Position numbers and translations under genes: made by a program. From the NCBI GenBank assembly GCA_018266215.1, contig JAFEAV010000014.1, forward strand, positions 35,163 to 99,162: 64,000 nt of DNA, read 5' to 3'. This stretch comes from Cyanobacteria bacterium SZAS LIN-3 (lineage in GTDB: Bacteria > Cyanobacteriota > Vampirovibrionia > Obscuribacterales > Obscuribacteraceae). Below, piece after piece: positions 8,988 to 17,875 of the stretch; the stretch's first letter is position 1; every line of letters starts with the position of its first letter. A model generated the notes under the pieces. The model was not told where the DNA came from. It saw only the letters and a list, made by a program, of their open reading frames with translations, and ran no database searches.

Positions 8988-9743
8988 TTAGAGCTGGCGC
9001 GCTTCGGCCTTCGCTGCTGGATGCTCGTGATTCAAGCCCCATGACATTCCTTCAACCTTTCCAAGCTGCTCAAGAAGGAGCATTTGTCCTGCGTACGACC
9101 GTCCCTTGGATATCACGGTTCCGTCAGACTTGGATACCCAGTAGCGGTGTAGTTCAGAGACCGAACATGGTGCGGGACCATCTTGATAAAAGACTATCGA
9201 GTAATGACCGGTGGCTGCCGGCGATGCATTAAAATCTTTCTCCACGAAAACATAGTAATCAGCGAGAGTGAGATCTGGTTTGCCGGTTCGAAATTCGTGG
9301 ACCGCCGCTTCCAGTGCTTTCTTTTCGCCGTCTGAGTAATGTGGACTTCCTTCGTCGTTGGGCCAAATCTCTTTCCGCTGGTTGCCGAAAACGACGCGAC
9401 TTACGCCAGTCGGAACTGTGAGTACATAGTCGAACGGACCTCCTCGCCGAATGAGGAGCATATTTGCTTGAAGTCGAATCTCATTCCCAACAGTCCTTAC
9501 CTCAAGGTTGCTGCAACCGCTTGAGAAACTATTGTTTGGGAGTCCTCTAATGTGCAAGTAAGTTACGTCACCTGCCGAAACAGACGTAACGTGGAGACGG
9601 CTGATCTGACTTCTTTCAAGCGGCATTGTAATGGCCTCTATTCCGACCGCCCCTAAAGCAAGCAGGCAAGCAATCGCAACAAACGCAAGAGTAAGTGGCT
9701 TCACGCATGTGATTCTGCCAGGTTTTCTAAACCAATGGTTCAT
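8988..9743 (-). CDS. Hypothetical membrane-anchored or secreted protein
   Basis: The 251-residue protein has a basic N-terminus then a hydrophobic segment at ~15-36 without a clear cleavage site, so it may be a signal anchor with the rest in the periplasm. The body is beta-rich up to ~120, then a charged helical segment and a further alpha/beta part. Two cysteines (~70 and ~188) might pair outside the cytoplasm. It shares a phrase with the gene upstream of 8788 (SKSDGTVISKG versus the KSDGTVKKG type), which may be a loop resemblance only. No family recognised. Confidence 0.5.
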   Translation of the reverse strand: MNHWFRKPGRITCVKPLTLAFVAIACLLALGAVGIEAITMPLERSQISRLHVTSVSAGDVTYLHIRGLPNNSFSSGCSNLEVRTVGNEIRLQANMLLIRRGGPFDYVLTVPTGVSRVVFGNQRKEIWPNDEGSPHYSDGEKKALEAAVHEFRTGKPDLTLADYYVFVEKDFNASPAATGHYSIVFYQDGPAPCSVSELHRYWVSKSDGTVISKGRSYAGQMLLLEQLGKVEGMSWGLNHEHPAAKAEARQL

Positions 9744-9847
9744 TTTCTTGTAACACCACCGCGACAGACTTAGCTGCTTAATTCTTTCAGGTTATCAGCT
9801 TTACGGCGCCAATGGGCATTGTCAAAAGCAACTTGTGCAGCCGCAAA

Positions 9848-10762
9848 TCAGGCAAGCTCTGTGACATGCTCACAAAGCTCCTGCACAATCTCGTCTTCCC
9901 TATCCATGCCGGATGACAATCTGATTGGCTGCCCGCCTCGATGCGAGACCCTGTAATAGGTTTCGCTTCCCCAGTGTTCGACGGCAACATCAGTTAAAGT
10001 ATTCCAGGGTACGAACTGCCTTTGAAATAGACTGTGAAAAACGATTCCACTGTCTTCAACTTCAATTTTCCAAACCATGGGTATTATAAGTTTTGCGCCG
10101 CCGAAGAGTAGAAGCGGGACAAACAAACTAAACATTATGCGTTGGGAGAAATCCATATCAGCTGGATATCCTGAAATCCAATAAATTGCGAAGCCTATTG
10201 CACACATGGCAAAACTCAACCAATTCACCGCAAAACGAATCCTAGCGAAACCTTTTAGTTGAAAGGAATCGCCAGGTTTTAGAGTGCGCAGTCCGGTCAT
10301 TCCATCGGACATTTTTCGTTCAGTTCTACCGGTCAAGACGCGTTTCTCCTCCGTAAGGCTGTGCCCCCTCCCAAGCTCATAAGAGATTGCGATTGCCAGG
10401 AAGAACGACAAAAACAGTGCTCCTGAAATTGTAGATTGGATCTCGCTCTGGAAACGCTCGTGAACATTGCCTGACGCAGATAGCACAGGTGAATCGGCGA
10501 CGTATGTAATCGGAACATGTGCACCTATGCCTCTTCCCCCTAGCTCATCGATAGAGCCACGGCCTGTGTAAGTTTCGGAGCCGAGCTTAAAGGAGTATGA
10601 AAATGTGTTGTGGTCTTTGGGGGTGAGGCCAGTTACGATTGAGTCTGCTGCCATACCATTTTGCCTGAGCCTATAAAAGGTCGGCAAATTGATGCTCCCA
10701 ATTATCACGGCGAATATACAGGCCAGAAAAATCCACAGCACCAGAGTTTTCTTAATGGACAC
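9848..10762 (-). CDS. Membrane protein with DUF3592-like and PH-like domains
   Basis: The 304-residue product has a membrane segment at ~10-30, then an extracytoplasmic DUF3592-like beta domain (~35-100; GMAADSIVTGL ... YSFKLGSETYTGRG ... VPITYVADSP). Another membrane segment lies at ~110-130 and two more at ~180-230. A C-terminal bacterial PH-like domain (~230-300) has a Trp-rich core. I chose GTG 10762 because AGAGG stands 7 bases before it; the TTG two codons upstream would be too close. The domain assignment is from pattern recognition. Function unknown, probably envelope-associated. Confidence 0.5.
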   Translation of the reverse strand: MSIKKTLVLWIFLACIFAVIIGSINLPTFYRLRQNGMAADSIVTGLTPKDHNTFSYSFKLGSETYTGRGSIDELGGRGIGAHVPITYVADSPVLSASGNVHERFQSEIQSTISGALFLSFFLAIAISYELGRGHSLTEEKRVLTGRTERKMSDGMTGLRTLKPGDSFQLKGFARIRFAVNWLSFAMCAIGFAIYWISGYPADMDFSQRIMFSLFVPLLLFGGAKLIIPMVWKIEVEDSGIVFHSLFQRQFVPWNTLTDVAVEHWGSETYYRVSHRGGQPIRLSSGMDREDEIVQELCEHVTELA

Positions 10763-10913
10763 TGCCAAACCTCTAAAATTCCCTGGAATTCATATGCTTA
10801 CCGGCAAGATTGGAACTGGCTTTCATCATAAGAGCATGATATCACCGACCCCTGAAGCTATGTGGCACCGGATTAGCGAAGAGGTCTTCGGCCCCGGAGT
10901 TGTTGGCGAGAGT

Positions 10914-11033
10914 GATTACAGAGCTGGCCGGCCAAACAGATCTCCGGTAAACCTACAAAATGATGCGTCGTACGAACGACTGCAAAATTATGGGCCATGA
11001 TGCTATCTTGGTACAAGAAACGGTCGTCTGCGA
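10914..11033 (+). repeat. Dispersed direct repeat, copy A (promoter/leader-like)
   Basis: This 120-base segment is about 75% identical by hand alignment to 12175-12295, with no large gaps. The last 23 bases (11011-11033) are identical. It ends 13 bases before the ATG at 11047. An extended -10-like TGCTATCTT lies at 11004-11012. The likeliest reading is a duplicated promoter plus start of the transcript. Confidence 0.75.
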
Positions 11034-11046
11034 CCGGAGGCAAATT

Positions 11047-12102
11047 ATGCGTTTGAAAACGATGCGAGAGCCGGAAAGGCCCCGTCCTGCTCCAGACGGA
11101 ACGAATGCGGATTGGTCATATGTTTTCGCGGGCGAAGAGATGCCTGCTACAGAAGCGCGGGAGAAGGAAAGGGAGTTGAAGTCGGACCCGGATGATCTTG
11201 CTTGCCATCTTATGCTGCTTGGATATTACGGTGGACGGACGACTGGCCAGGACAAGTATTTTGCTCACTTGTTGTGGATGATCAGTCACCGCCCAGCTGA
11301 TACCGTGAGCTTTTACCTGGGGCATGATTACAGCTCCCGAGCCTTTGTTTGGACGAAGGAGCGAGAGCGTAAAGCCAGAGATATGTGGAACCATCAGGTT
11401 AAGAGGCTCCATACAAATGCGCAGGTCCTATGCAATGCTGCCGCTTTTTTTAGAAAGTTTGACCAGCCCATGAGTGAAAGGCTTTTTAAACGGGCAAAGG
11501 CAGCAGATCCGACGCTAGCCCTGCCTGCCAGACAACTGGCCTATCATTATAGATTTCGAGCGTCAAAAGCTCCCAAAAGTAAGCAAGCAACTCTTATACG
11601 CCGGGCTTTGATTGAGGCTGATGAAGCTCTCAGGAGACGAGATAATCACGGCGAGCGGATCGGTGTACTGCGTGAATTTACGCCAACCGCAATCAAATTC
11701 GGTCACCTCGAGCAGGCAAGAACATATGCATTGCGGCTCAAATATTATGGCGAAGGTTTTTATCTTTGGAGCCAGTATGCATACCTCTTCCTGACCTGGC
11801 TTGATCTTCGGGAGAATCGAATGCGTGGGTTCCGGTTCAAGCTCAAACGGCTACGCAAGTTGTTTAAGTCGAATCCTTCACATGTAGCTTCGTGTAATGC
11901 TGCTCTGTGCTTAGTTGGCGATGCGATTAAAATGGGTGAGATGTCCATTGCGCAAGATGTGCTTCGTGTTTTAATTTTTGGCTCACGTGAGCCTCAAGGG
12001 GCTCAAAAACAGGCCGAGCTCAAGGAGTGGCTTGCGGCGCTCAGACAGGAACGAGAGCCGGAGCTGATAATCCTCAAGGAAAGGATGGACCAATTGTTCT
12101 AG
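11047..12102 (+). CDS. Hypothetical helical-repeat (TPR-like) protein
   Basis: The 351-residue protein is rich in paired helices with alternating Ala/Leu/Tyr and Arg/Lys, like degenerate TPR/SEL1 units (e.g. SERLFKRAKAADPTLALPARQLAYHY near 145-170, and LEQARTYALRLKYYGEG near 220). It has no signal peptide and is strongly basic. ATG 11047 has GGAGG at 6 bases; upstream in-frame ATGs from 10960 lie inside the repeat and have no such site. It lies between two copies of the repeat, directly before rpsB. Function unknown. Confidence 0.6.
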   Translation: MRLKTMREPERPRPAPDGTNADWSYVFAGEEMPATEAREKERELKSDPDDLACHLMLLGYYGGRTTGQDKYFAHLLWMISHRPADTVSFYLGHDYSSRAFVWTKERERKARDMWNHQVKRLHTNAQVLCNAAAFFRKFDQPMSERLFKRAKAADPTLALPARQLAYHYRFRASKAPKSKQATLIRRALIEADEALRRRDNHGERIGVLREFTPTAIKFGHLEQARTYALRLKYYGEGFYLWSQYAYLFLTWLDLRENRMRGFRFKLKRLRKLFKSNPSHVASCNAALCLVGDAIKMGEMSIAQDVLRVLIFGSREPQGAQKQAELKEWLAALRQEREPELIILKERMDQLF

Positions 12103-12174
12103 TTGATTCGGGAGCTAGGCTTAATCTGCATGCCGACGCAAGATTGCTGCTCTATACAGAAGTCATTGGATGAG

Positions 12175-12295
12175 GATTTCCAGAGCTGGCCGACCAGACG
12201 GCGCTCCATGAATTAGCAAAAATGATGCGGTAATCGAACGTCGGCAAAAATGTAGTCCGTGATGCTATGTTTGTACAAGAAACGGTCGTCTGCGA
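12175..12295 (+). repeat. Dispersed direct repeat, copy B, upstream of rpsB
   Basis: This is the partner of 10914-11033 in the same orientation. It ends 9 bases before the rpsB TTG start. The extended -10-like TGCTATGTT lies at 12263-12271 and the perfectly conserved 23 bases at 12273-12295. If transcription starts about 7 bases after the -10, both genes would have leaders of roughly 25-30 bases that begin alike. Confidence 0.75.
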
Positions 12296-12304
12296 GAGTT
12301 CCAT

Positions 12305-13123
12305 TTGTCGATACGCTCAGCATCCATCAGACAATTACTTGAAGCTTGCGTTCACTTTGGTCATCCAACCAATCAGTGGAATCCCAAGATGCGTCCGTTC
12401 ATCTACGGCGAGCGACGCGGCATGTATATCGTCGACCTCGTCCAGACGCAATTGGCTCTTACTCGGGCGTGCGAGTTTCTTGAACAGGCGTCAGCCTTGC
12501 GCAAGAACATTGTTTTTGTCGCCACCAAAAAGCGTGCTGCTGAAATTATTGAGGCAGAGGCAAAAATGTGCGGGGTACATTTTGTCAGTCGACGCTGGCT
12601 AGGCGGCACGCTTACCAATTTTGAGACGATTCGAATGCGTATCAATCGTCTGAAAGAGCTGGAAGAAATGGTGGACACTGGTGAACTTCACAGGCGTGGC
12701 AAAAAGGAACAGGCTGTGCTTAATCGTGAAATGTCCAAACTGGGAAACTACTTCGGAGGTTTGAGACAAATGCGCGGTAAGCCTGATGTGCTGTTCATCG
12801 TTGATCCGAAGCGAGAGGCAATCGCCGTGAAGGAAGCGCAAAGAATGCGTGTCACTATCATCGCTATTGTTGATACAAATTGCGATCCGACCGGTATCGA
12901 CTATGTCATACCGGGCAATGATGATTCAATGCGCTCGATCAAGTTGATTACCTCCGTTCTTGCGAGCGCCATAGCTGGCTCCGGGCCTGATAGCATGCGG
13001 CCGGATTCGGATGATGGTGGGCCAGGTCTTCAGCCGTCTGGAGTTCCTCGCCGTCCTTACCCGTCCGCTGGTAGTGCTGAGCTTGAAGCGACCTTATCTT
13101 TGCCAGGCGACGATCAAGACTGA
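12305..13123 (+). CDS. rpsB: 30S ribosomal protein S2
   Basis: Ribosomal protein S2 (uS2) binds the 30S head/body junction and helps recruit S1. The core is well conserved: RQLLEAxVHFGH at 9-20, WNPKMRPFIYGER near 25-35, RRWLGGTLTNFETI near 97, and VDTNCDP...DYVIPGNDD near 197-215. Departures from consensus are Cys in place of Gly before VHFGH, and PTNQW where QTRRW is usual. A ~45-residue Pro/Ser/Asp-rich tail follows the S2 fold. The start is TTG with a weak GAGAG site. tsf, the usual downstream partner, is absent; a convergent unknown gene follows. It may be the only rpsB in a rearranged locus or a diverged second copy. Confidence 0.9.
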   Translation: MSIRSASIRQLLEACVHFGHPTNQWNPKMRPFIYGERRGMYIVDLVQTQLALTRACEFLEQASALRKNIVFVATKKRAAEIIEAEAKMCGVHFVSRRWLGGTLTNFETIRMRINRLKELEEMVDTGELHRRGKKEQAVLNREMSKLGNYFGGLRQMRGKPDVLFIVDPKREAIAVKEAQRMRVTIIAIVDTNCDPTGIDYVIPGNDDSMRSIKLITSVLASAIAGSGPDSMRPDSDDGGPGLQPSGVPRRPYPSAGSAELEATLSLPGDDQD

Positions 13124-13186
13124 AAACCGTACAACCCAACCTTGGCTTAACACCTCTATGATGACAAATTATGGCCATTCGCGACA

Positions 13187-14002
13187 CTAGACTGCGATTC
13201 GGTCCAGTTGCTCTAAAACTGGCCGTAGAAATGATTGCTCCAGTTCCAAATCCACCATTTGCGGCAAGATGAAGTTGTTCACCCAGTAATTCACGCGAAC
13301 TGCCATTAAGCCTGCTTTTTTAATATCAATAACTACCACTAAGCGGCTATCAGCACCCATCCGGATGCTGCATGTTCCTGCGACTTTGTTGAAAATATTT
13401 CGTAGATCGTCCCGCCATTGGGCTATCTTTTCAAGGTCGATTTTTCCGCTAATTCGCACTTTGCCTCCGGGCGTTATATCGAGGGCTTCGAAATCAAACG
13501 TACGCGAGGGTAAATGCGCCTCCTTGCGAAAGCGTAGAATCAAATCGCCCAACTTCAATTCGAAGCCTTTTGCCGTGTCGGCAAGATCGCCGCTCGATAG
13601 TTCGCACAGTCTCAAGTAGTATTCGCGCAAGTTCCAGCGTTCCCAAGATTCCTGCAGTCGCTCATTGAATGCGGAGTCGCCTGAGTAAAGGCCAAAGGCC
13701 ATAGCACTTGAAAGTGCATATCTCATCGATTCTGAGGCTTGTGCATCTTCTAATAGTGGCTCGGCTATTTTATCCCACGATTTTTCGACTAGATATTTTA
13801 GATAGCCAGTGCCTAAACGAGAGGCAACCGATGGTGAGCCTGACTGTGCAATTTTCACAATGCACTGATAGCCGCGCATAGGATCGTTCTCACACATTGT
13901 CTCCAGGTCTATCAGAGCCCAGTCATAGGCTTCGAGATTGTGTTCAACACAAAGAATGAAAGCTTCCACAATTGAAGTCTCAATATTCGGTTTGGATGAC
14001 AT
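13187..14002 (-). CDS. Hypothetical two-part protein
   Basis: The 271-residue cytoplasmic protein has a helical N-terminal half (residues ~15-110) with the W-x-x-I/L-D-L and LGTGYLKYLV pattern reminiscent of DUF6869-type small helical domains (weak resemblance). The C-terminal half is alpha/beta (ITPGGKVRISGKIDLEKIAQW, then RLVVVIDIKK). Start ATG 14002 has GAGG 5 bases upstream. It is convergent with rpsB. I cannot assign a function. Confidence 0.55.
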   Translation of the reverse strand: MSSKPNIETSIVEAFILCVEHNLEAYDWALIDLETMCENDPMRGYQCIVKIAQSGSPSVASRLGTGYLKYLVEKSWDKIAEPLLEDAQASESMRYALSSAMAFGLYSGDSAFNERLQESWERWNLREYYLRLCELSSGDLADTAKGFELKLGDLILRFRKEAHLPSRTFDFEALDITPGGKVRISGKIDLEKIAQWRDDLRNIFNKVAGTCSIRMGADSRLVVVIDIKKAGLMAVRVNYWVNNFILPQMVDLELEQSFLRPVLEQLDRIAV

Positions 14003-14032
14003 TGAACCTCACTATAGAATGTTTCTGCGCCG

Positions 14033-14491
14033 TTAATTATGGAACCATCGCGGCGCAATCAAAATATGAGCCGCGATTGTTGGTGAAATGCCTGCAACGA
14101 TGAAATACAGCATCACCTTGCATGCCTCTTTTATTTTGCGGCCCGCTATTAGCATTCCGATGAGCGGAAAAACACCAGAAACTGCCAGCATTACTCCCAA
14201 AATGCAAGGGCTTACCCATGCCCGATTGGTGGCTTGGCCCGTTTCGCTAAGATACAGTCCATGCGCTACCAAAACGGTGAAGAGTGCCGATACAATCGCA
14301 ACTTTGGTCCAGTTGCCGAGCTTAGCTCTGGCAAGGGAGAATGAACCAATCAGAACGCCTGACCAAAACATTAGAAACCATGGCCGATTTGCATCGACGC
14401 TGGCGTCAGCATGCAGGTCGACTTTGATGACTGCTAGAGCCATAAGTGTTATAGACGCGACTGCCGCTAGCCCAACCCTTAATTTCACCAA
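14033..14491 (-). CDS. Small integral membrane protein
   Basis: The 152-residue product has four likely membrane helices (about residues 7-23, 40-55, 67-85 and 97-120, with a fifth weaker one at ~128-147). There are no catalytic motifs. The start is TTG 14491 with AAGG six bases upstream, or the GTG that follows it. It ends 30 bases before the gene at 14002 and may be upstream of it in one transcript. Function unknown. Confidence 0.5.
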   Translation of the reverse strand: MVKLRVGLAAVASITLMALAVIKVDLHADASVDANRPWFLMFWSGVLIGSFSLARAKLGNWTKVAIVSALFTVLVAHGLYLSETGQATNRAWVSPCILGVMLAVSGVFPLIGMLIAGRKIKEACKVMLYFIVAGISPTIAAHILIAPRWFHN

Positions 14492-14676
14492 GGTGCACCT
14501 TCAGCTTACAAATCCAGTCTGACAGAAGTTCCTCACCGCAGTCCTAACACCAGTATGGCTCCAAGGCAATAAATCAGTCCGAATACTAATCTCATCGCCA
14601 GCCCGCCTCTGTCCCAACCTTGATGAACGACAGTTGATCTCACTGCCGGTGGTGCCCTGAATATTTCATACCCAAA

Positions 14677-14704
14677 TAAAAAACCGTCCTCCCGGGGAGA
14701 ACGG
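14677..14704 (-). terminator. Intrinsic terminator downstream of tRNA-Arg
   Basis: Read on the minus strand: a 9-bp stem (14704-14696 with 14692-14684, one G-T pair), a 3-base loop and six T (14683-14678). It lies 24 bases after the tRNA 3' end, so it most likely ends that transcript. Confidence 0.85.
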
Positions 14705-14727
14705 CTCTCTAATTCACTTCTAAGATT

Positions 14728-14801
14728 CGTGCCTGGAGAGATTCGAACTCCCGACCTCATGGTTCGTAGCCATGCGCTCTATCCAGCTGGGCTACAGGCA
14801 C
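14728..14801 (-). tRNA. tRNA-Arg (anticodon ACG)
   Basis: A 74-base cloverleaf on the minus strand. The acceptor stem GTGCCTG/CAGGCAC has 7 perfect pairs and a G discriminator base. The D arm is GCCC/GAGC with one C-A mismatch. The anticodon stem CATGG/CCATG encloses loop CTACGAA, giving anticodon ACG (read ICG after A34 deamination). The T arm has loop TTCGAAT. No CCA is encoded. An intrinsic terminator follows. Confidence 0.95.
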
Positions 14802-14918
14802 CCGTTAAGCGAATTTCTATATTATCACAGCCTTTTGGCCCCGCGAAACTTGGCTGCCGCACGTAAACAGATTGCTTAATAGATTATCTGATCGCGGCGG
14901 CTTGCAAAGGGAGACCGC

Positions 14919-15539
14919 CTATTCGGCGTGTCGTCGCCTGGACCAGTGAAGGACGCTGCCTTTGACATTGGTCGAAGTGCTCGACGAGGCGCCGGACTCG
15001 CCCACCGTACCTGGGCTGGCGGCGGGATTATATCCTTTGAAGCTATTGTAGGCCTTGATGCCCACCGGTGCGGCCGGTTTGTTGGCGGCGGCGGCGGCTT
15101 TTGCGGCTTTGGCCTGGGCTTTTGCCAGGGCATTGGCCTTAGCCCGGAGGGCGGCTTCGTCCACCGGCGGCGCTTTTGGCGGCACGCCGTTATTTACCTT
15201 GGGCAGGGGCGTGGTGATGCTCGGCGCCGAAGATGTATAGGATTGGAATCCCGCCCGGGGGAGTGCCATCTGGCCGCCGGCGGGCATGCCGCCGAATCCG
15301 CCCGGTGTGCCGGACGCCGGACCGGCGCCGTTGCCATACTTGACTATCGGCGAATCATCAACATATTGAATCTGTCGCCGGGACATATAAAACTGGCTGG
15401 AGTCGGGCAGGTCGCCCGGCTTGTTCTTAACGAAACCGGCCTGGGCAGAGGCGCCGGCCACGGTGAAAGTGGCGCAGACCAGGAGCATCGCCGCATGACT
15501 TGCCAGTCTTGGATAGAATTTAGTAACAGAAGTTGCCAT
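14919..15539 (-). CDS. Secreted Ala/Pro/Gly-rich hypothetical protein
   Basis: The 206-residue protein has a clear signal peptide (residues 1-33, cleavage near ASAQA-GF). A short conserved-looking part follows (PGDLPDSSQFYMSRRQIQYV). Then come a Gly/Pro/Met-rich linker and an Ala/Lys-rich helix (ALRAKANALAKAQAKAAKAAAAA, near 128-150), and a Ser/Thr-rich tail. The composition suits a periplasmic or surface linker protein. No family recognised. Start ATG 15539 has GAGG 11 bases upstream. Confidence 0.55.
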   Translation of the reverse strand: MATSVTKFYPRLASHAAMLLVCATFTVAGASAQAGFVKNKPGDLPDSSQFYMSRRQIQYVDDSPIVKYGNGAGPASGTPGGFGGMPAGGQMALPRAGFQSYTSSAPSITTPLPKVNNGVPPKAPPVDEAALRAKANALAKAQAKAAKAAAAANKPAAPVGIKAYNSFKGYNPAASPGTVGESGASSSTSTNVKGSVLHWSRRRHAE

Positions 15540-15756
15540 GGATCAATTTGCCTCACCATCGTGCCCGTCATAATTAGGGGCAGCTATCAGCATTCTAGCC
15601 GGTTTTCGTTAGTTTAAGTGCTTTTAAACTTTAATGTCAAGGAGGGGAAACCCCAAATTTCTCCATCCTATTAAAAGAGGCTAGGCTGGCCATTCCGGCT
15701 GCCAAGAACATGTTAAACTAGCGCGGTCGCAGATGCCCAGTGAGGAACAGTCATAG

Positions 15757-16638
15757 ATGGTCGCATCGACCCCCATGCAGGAAGGCAGTACGAAAGTGGA
15801 AACAGGCAATCTGGCGCTCATCTCGGGTGAAGGCAAGTTGCCGGCTTTGTTGGCGCAATCGGCCAAGTCCAAGGGCTACCGGGTTGTGGCGCTGGCTCTG
15901 TCCGAGGCCGCCCAAAATGTTGTCGAGCCCCACGCCGACAAGACTTATCTGATTGCCCCCGGCCAGCTCGGGCGCAACGTCAGTCTGGCTAAGAAGGAAG
16001 GCTGCAAGCATGTGGTCTTTGTCGGCAAAGTGCCCAAAATCAATTTGCTGCGCCAGCTCCACAAGCTCGACTGGATGGCCGTTAAGGAGCTCAGCCGCCT
16101 GTCCAATTTTAACGACGACACCATTCAATTTGCCGTCGGCGACATCATGGAAGCGCAGGGCATCAAGGTTTTGACCCAGTCGGAGTTTCTTCGCCATCTT
16201 TTCCCGGAAGTGGGCGTCATAACAAAAACCACACCCACGGCTGATAATTACGCCGATATCGAATACGGCATGCAGGTGGCGCGCGAGATTGCCCGCCTGG
16301 ATATCGGTCAGACTGTCGTTATCAAAGACCGCATGATTCTGGCAATCGAAGCCATTGAAGGCACCGATGAGGCTGTGCGCCGCGCTGTGAAGCTTGCTCG
16401 CGGTCCGGTAGTCGTGTGCAAAGTCTCTAAACCTAACCAGGACCAGCGCTTTGACATACCGACCGTGGGTATGACCACCCTGCAGTCGATGCTTGGTGAG
16501 CACCCCGCACCCGGCGGCGTCCTGGCCATTGAGGCGCGTGAAACAATGGTCGTGGAGAAGGAAGAAATGATTGCTTTCGCCGAGCAGCACGGTATTTCAA
16601 TCGTTGCCTCAGCTCTGCCGACTTCAGGCCTGGGGTAA
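15757..16638 (+). CDS. lpxI: UDP-2,3-diacylglucosamine pyrophosphatase LpxI
   Basis: LpxI (formerly DUF1009) hydrolyses UDP-2,3-diacylglucosamine to lipid X and UMP in lipid A synthesis, standing in for LpxH. The 293-residue product matches the usual length plus a ~10-residue N-terminal extension. Family signatures: NLALISGEGKLPALLA near 12-27, FVGKVPKINLL near 85-96, PTADNYADIEYGM near 158-170, VVIKDRMILAIEAIEGTD near 187-205, CKVSKPNQDQRFDIPTVGM near 222-240. It implies lipopolysaccharide and an outer membrane. Other lpx genes are not next to it here. Confidence 0.93.
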   Translation: MVASTPMQEGSTKVETGNLALISGEGKLPALLAQSAKSKGYRVVALALSEAAQNVVEPHADKTYLIAPGQLGRNVSLAKKEGCKHVVFVGKVPKINLLRQLHKLDWMAVKELSRLSNFNDDTIQFAVGDIMEAQGIKVLTQSEFLRHLFPEVGVITKTTPTADNYADIEYGMQVAREIARLDIGQTVVIKDRMILAIEAIEGTDEAVRRAVKLARGPVVVCKVSKPNQDQRFDIPTVGMTTLQSMLGEHPAPGGVLAIEARETMVVEKEEMIAFAEQHGISIVASALPTSGLG

Positions 16639-16740
16639 ACACTGGATTTCCTTTAGTCTTTTGAGCGTTAGTGCGGGGGCTAAAAAAGTTGCATAATGAA
16701 CCGTGTACCTGCGCCAATTTCGTTTGGGGAAAGTGATTCG

Positions 16741-17832
16741 ATGCCATCAAAATCCATTACTAAAGTCCACAGCATTGGTCTTTCGCTGGCCCTGGTCCTG
16801 TCTCTGGCAAGCGCCGGTCTGGTGCGTGCGCAGGAGACGGATGCCGCTTATCAGGAGCGTTTGAAGGCTGCGGAAATTGAGCGCGAGCAGCGCCAGAATG
16901 AGGCAGTGCAGCACTATGAGGCGGCTCGCGTTTATCTCTCGGGCGGCAACACCGAAATGGCTGAGCTGGAGCTGCAGGCGGCCATTATGAACGGGCCTTC
17001 GATCCGGGCTTTTCACCGCGATTACTGTCTGGTAGCGCTTTTGCGTGGGCATCCTATGCGGGCGCTGGCCGAGGCGATGATGGTTGTCGGGCTTGGGGAC
17101 GCCATTCCTTTGAACGAGGAGCAGACCAATAAGCTCAAGGCGCAGGGTTGTAAGCTGCATTATCGCCGGGGTATAGAGCTGGCCGGCAAACAAAATTGGA
17201 AGAATGCGATTACCGAATTTCAATGGGCGCTTGAGTACAAGCCAAATAACGCGACTGTTATGCGGTCAATGGCTTTTGCCAATGCCAGTCTTGGCAATAT
17301 AGAACTGGCCGAGAAGCAGTATGGTTCAAGTTTTTCCGCCGATCCCTCCGATGCTTACGGTCATGCCGATCTGGCTTATTTGCTCGAGGGCGCAGGCAAA
17401 GGGCCCGAGGCCCTGAAGCAGCTTCAGGCCGCGGTCAAATTGCAGCCCAAAGTGGCTGCATTGCACATCGACCTGGGCTGGTTGGCCGAAACAAACGGCG
17501 ATCTCGGCGAGGCCGAGGGCGAATTCGAGGAAGCGGTGAAGCTTTCGCCCAAGCATGCCTCCCTGTGGACGCACCTGGGCAAGATTCAGGCGCGACAGGG
17601 CAAGGCCGACAAGGCTGCCGAGGCCTACAAAATGGCTCTCTCTCTTGATCCCGGTGCCAGCGACGCCGAAATCGGACTACAGTCTTTGAAGCAGGCCGGC
17701 CCTCAGGGCGGCTCGGCTGAGCCGGTTGCGCCCGGCGCCAAGCCTGGGCCGCATGCCCCGCAGGCACAGCCCGCGAACCAGGCCGGGGGCAGCGTTTCCG
17801 ACCCAAAGTTCATCATTAAACGGGACAGTTAA
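16741..17832 (+). CDS. Secreted TPR protein
   Basis: The 363-residue protein has a signal peptide (SIGLSLALVLSLASAGLVRA, cleavage after residue ~30), so it acts in the periplasm. TPR units run from ~40 to ~310; the best are GNIELAEKQYGSSFSADPSD, GDLGEAEGEFEEAVKLSPKH and GKADKAAEAYKMALSLDPGA. A disordered Pro/Ala/Gln-rich tail ends the protein. ATG 16741 has GGGGAAAG upstream at 7 bases; an in-frame ATG at 16696 lacks one and would bury the signal peptide. TPRs are protein-binding scaffolds; the partner is unknown. It follows lpxI by 102 bases. Confidence 0.75.
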   Translation: MPSKSITKVHSIGLSLALVLSLASAGLVRAQETDAAYQERLKAAEIEREQRQNEAVQHYEAARVYLSGGNTEMAELELQAAIMNGPSIRAFHRDYCLVALLRGHPMRALAEAMMVVGLGDAIPLNEEQTNKLKAQGCKLHYRRGIELAGKQNWKNAITEFQWALEYKPNNATVMRSMAFANASLGNIELAEKQYGSSFSADPSDAYGHADLAYLLEGAGKGPEALKQLQAAVKLQPKVAALHIDLGWLAETNGDLGEAEGEFEEAVKLSPKHASLWTHLGKIQARQGKADKAAEAYKMALSLDPGASDAEIGLQSLKQAGPQGGSAEPVAPGAKPGPHAPQAQPANQAGGSVSDPKFIIKRDS

Positions 17833-17875
17833 GGGGCGATTTAATCCGCCCCGGCGGCGCTGCGTACTTTCCCCA

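Noticed and set aside
14533..14760. 75-codon ORF overlapping the tRNA-Arg terminator
   Set aside because: It runs through tRNA and terminator sequence. Its last 20 codons (MRLVFGLIYCLGAILVLGLR) look like a tiny membrane peptide, but no ribosome site supports it.
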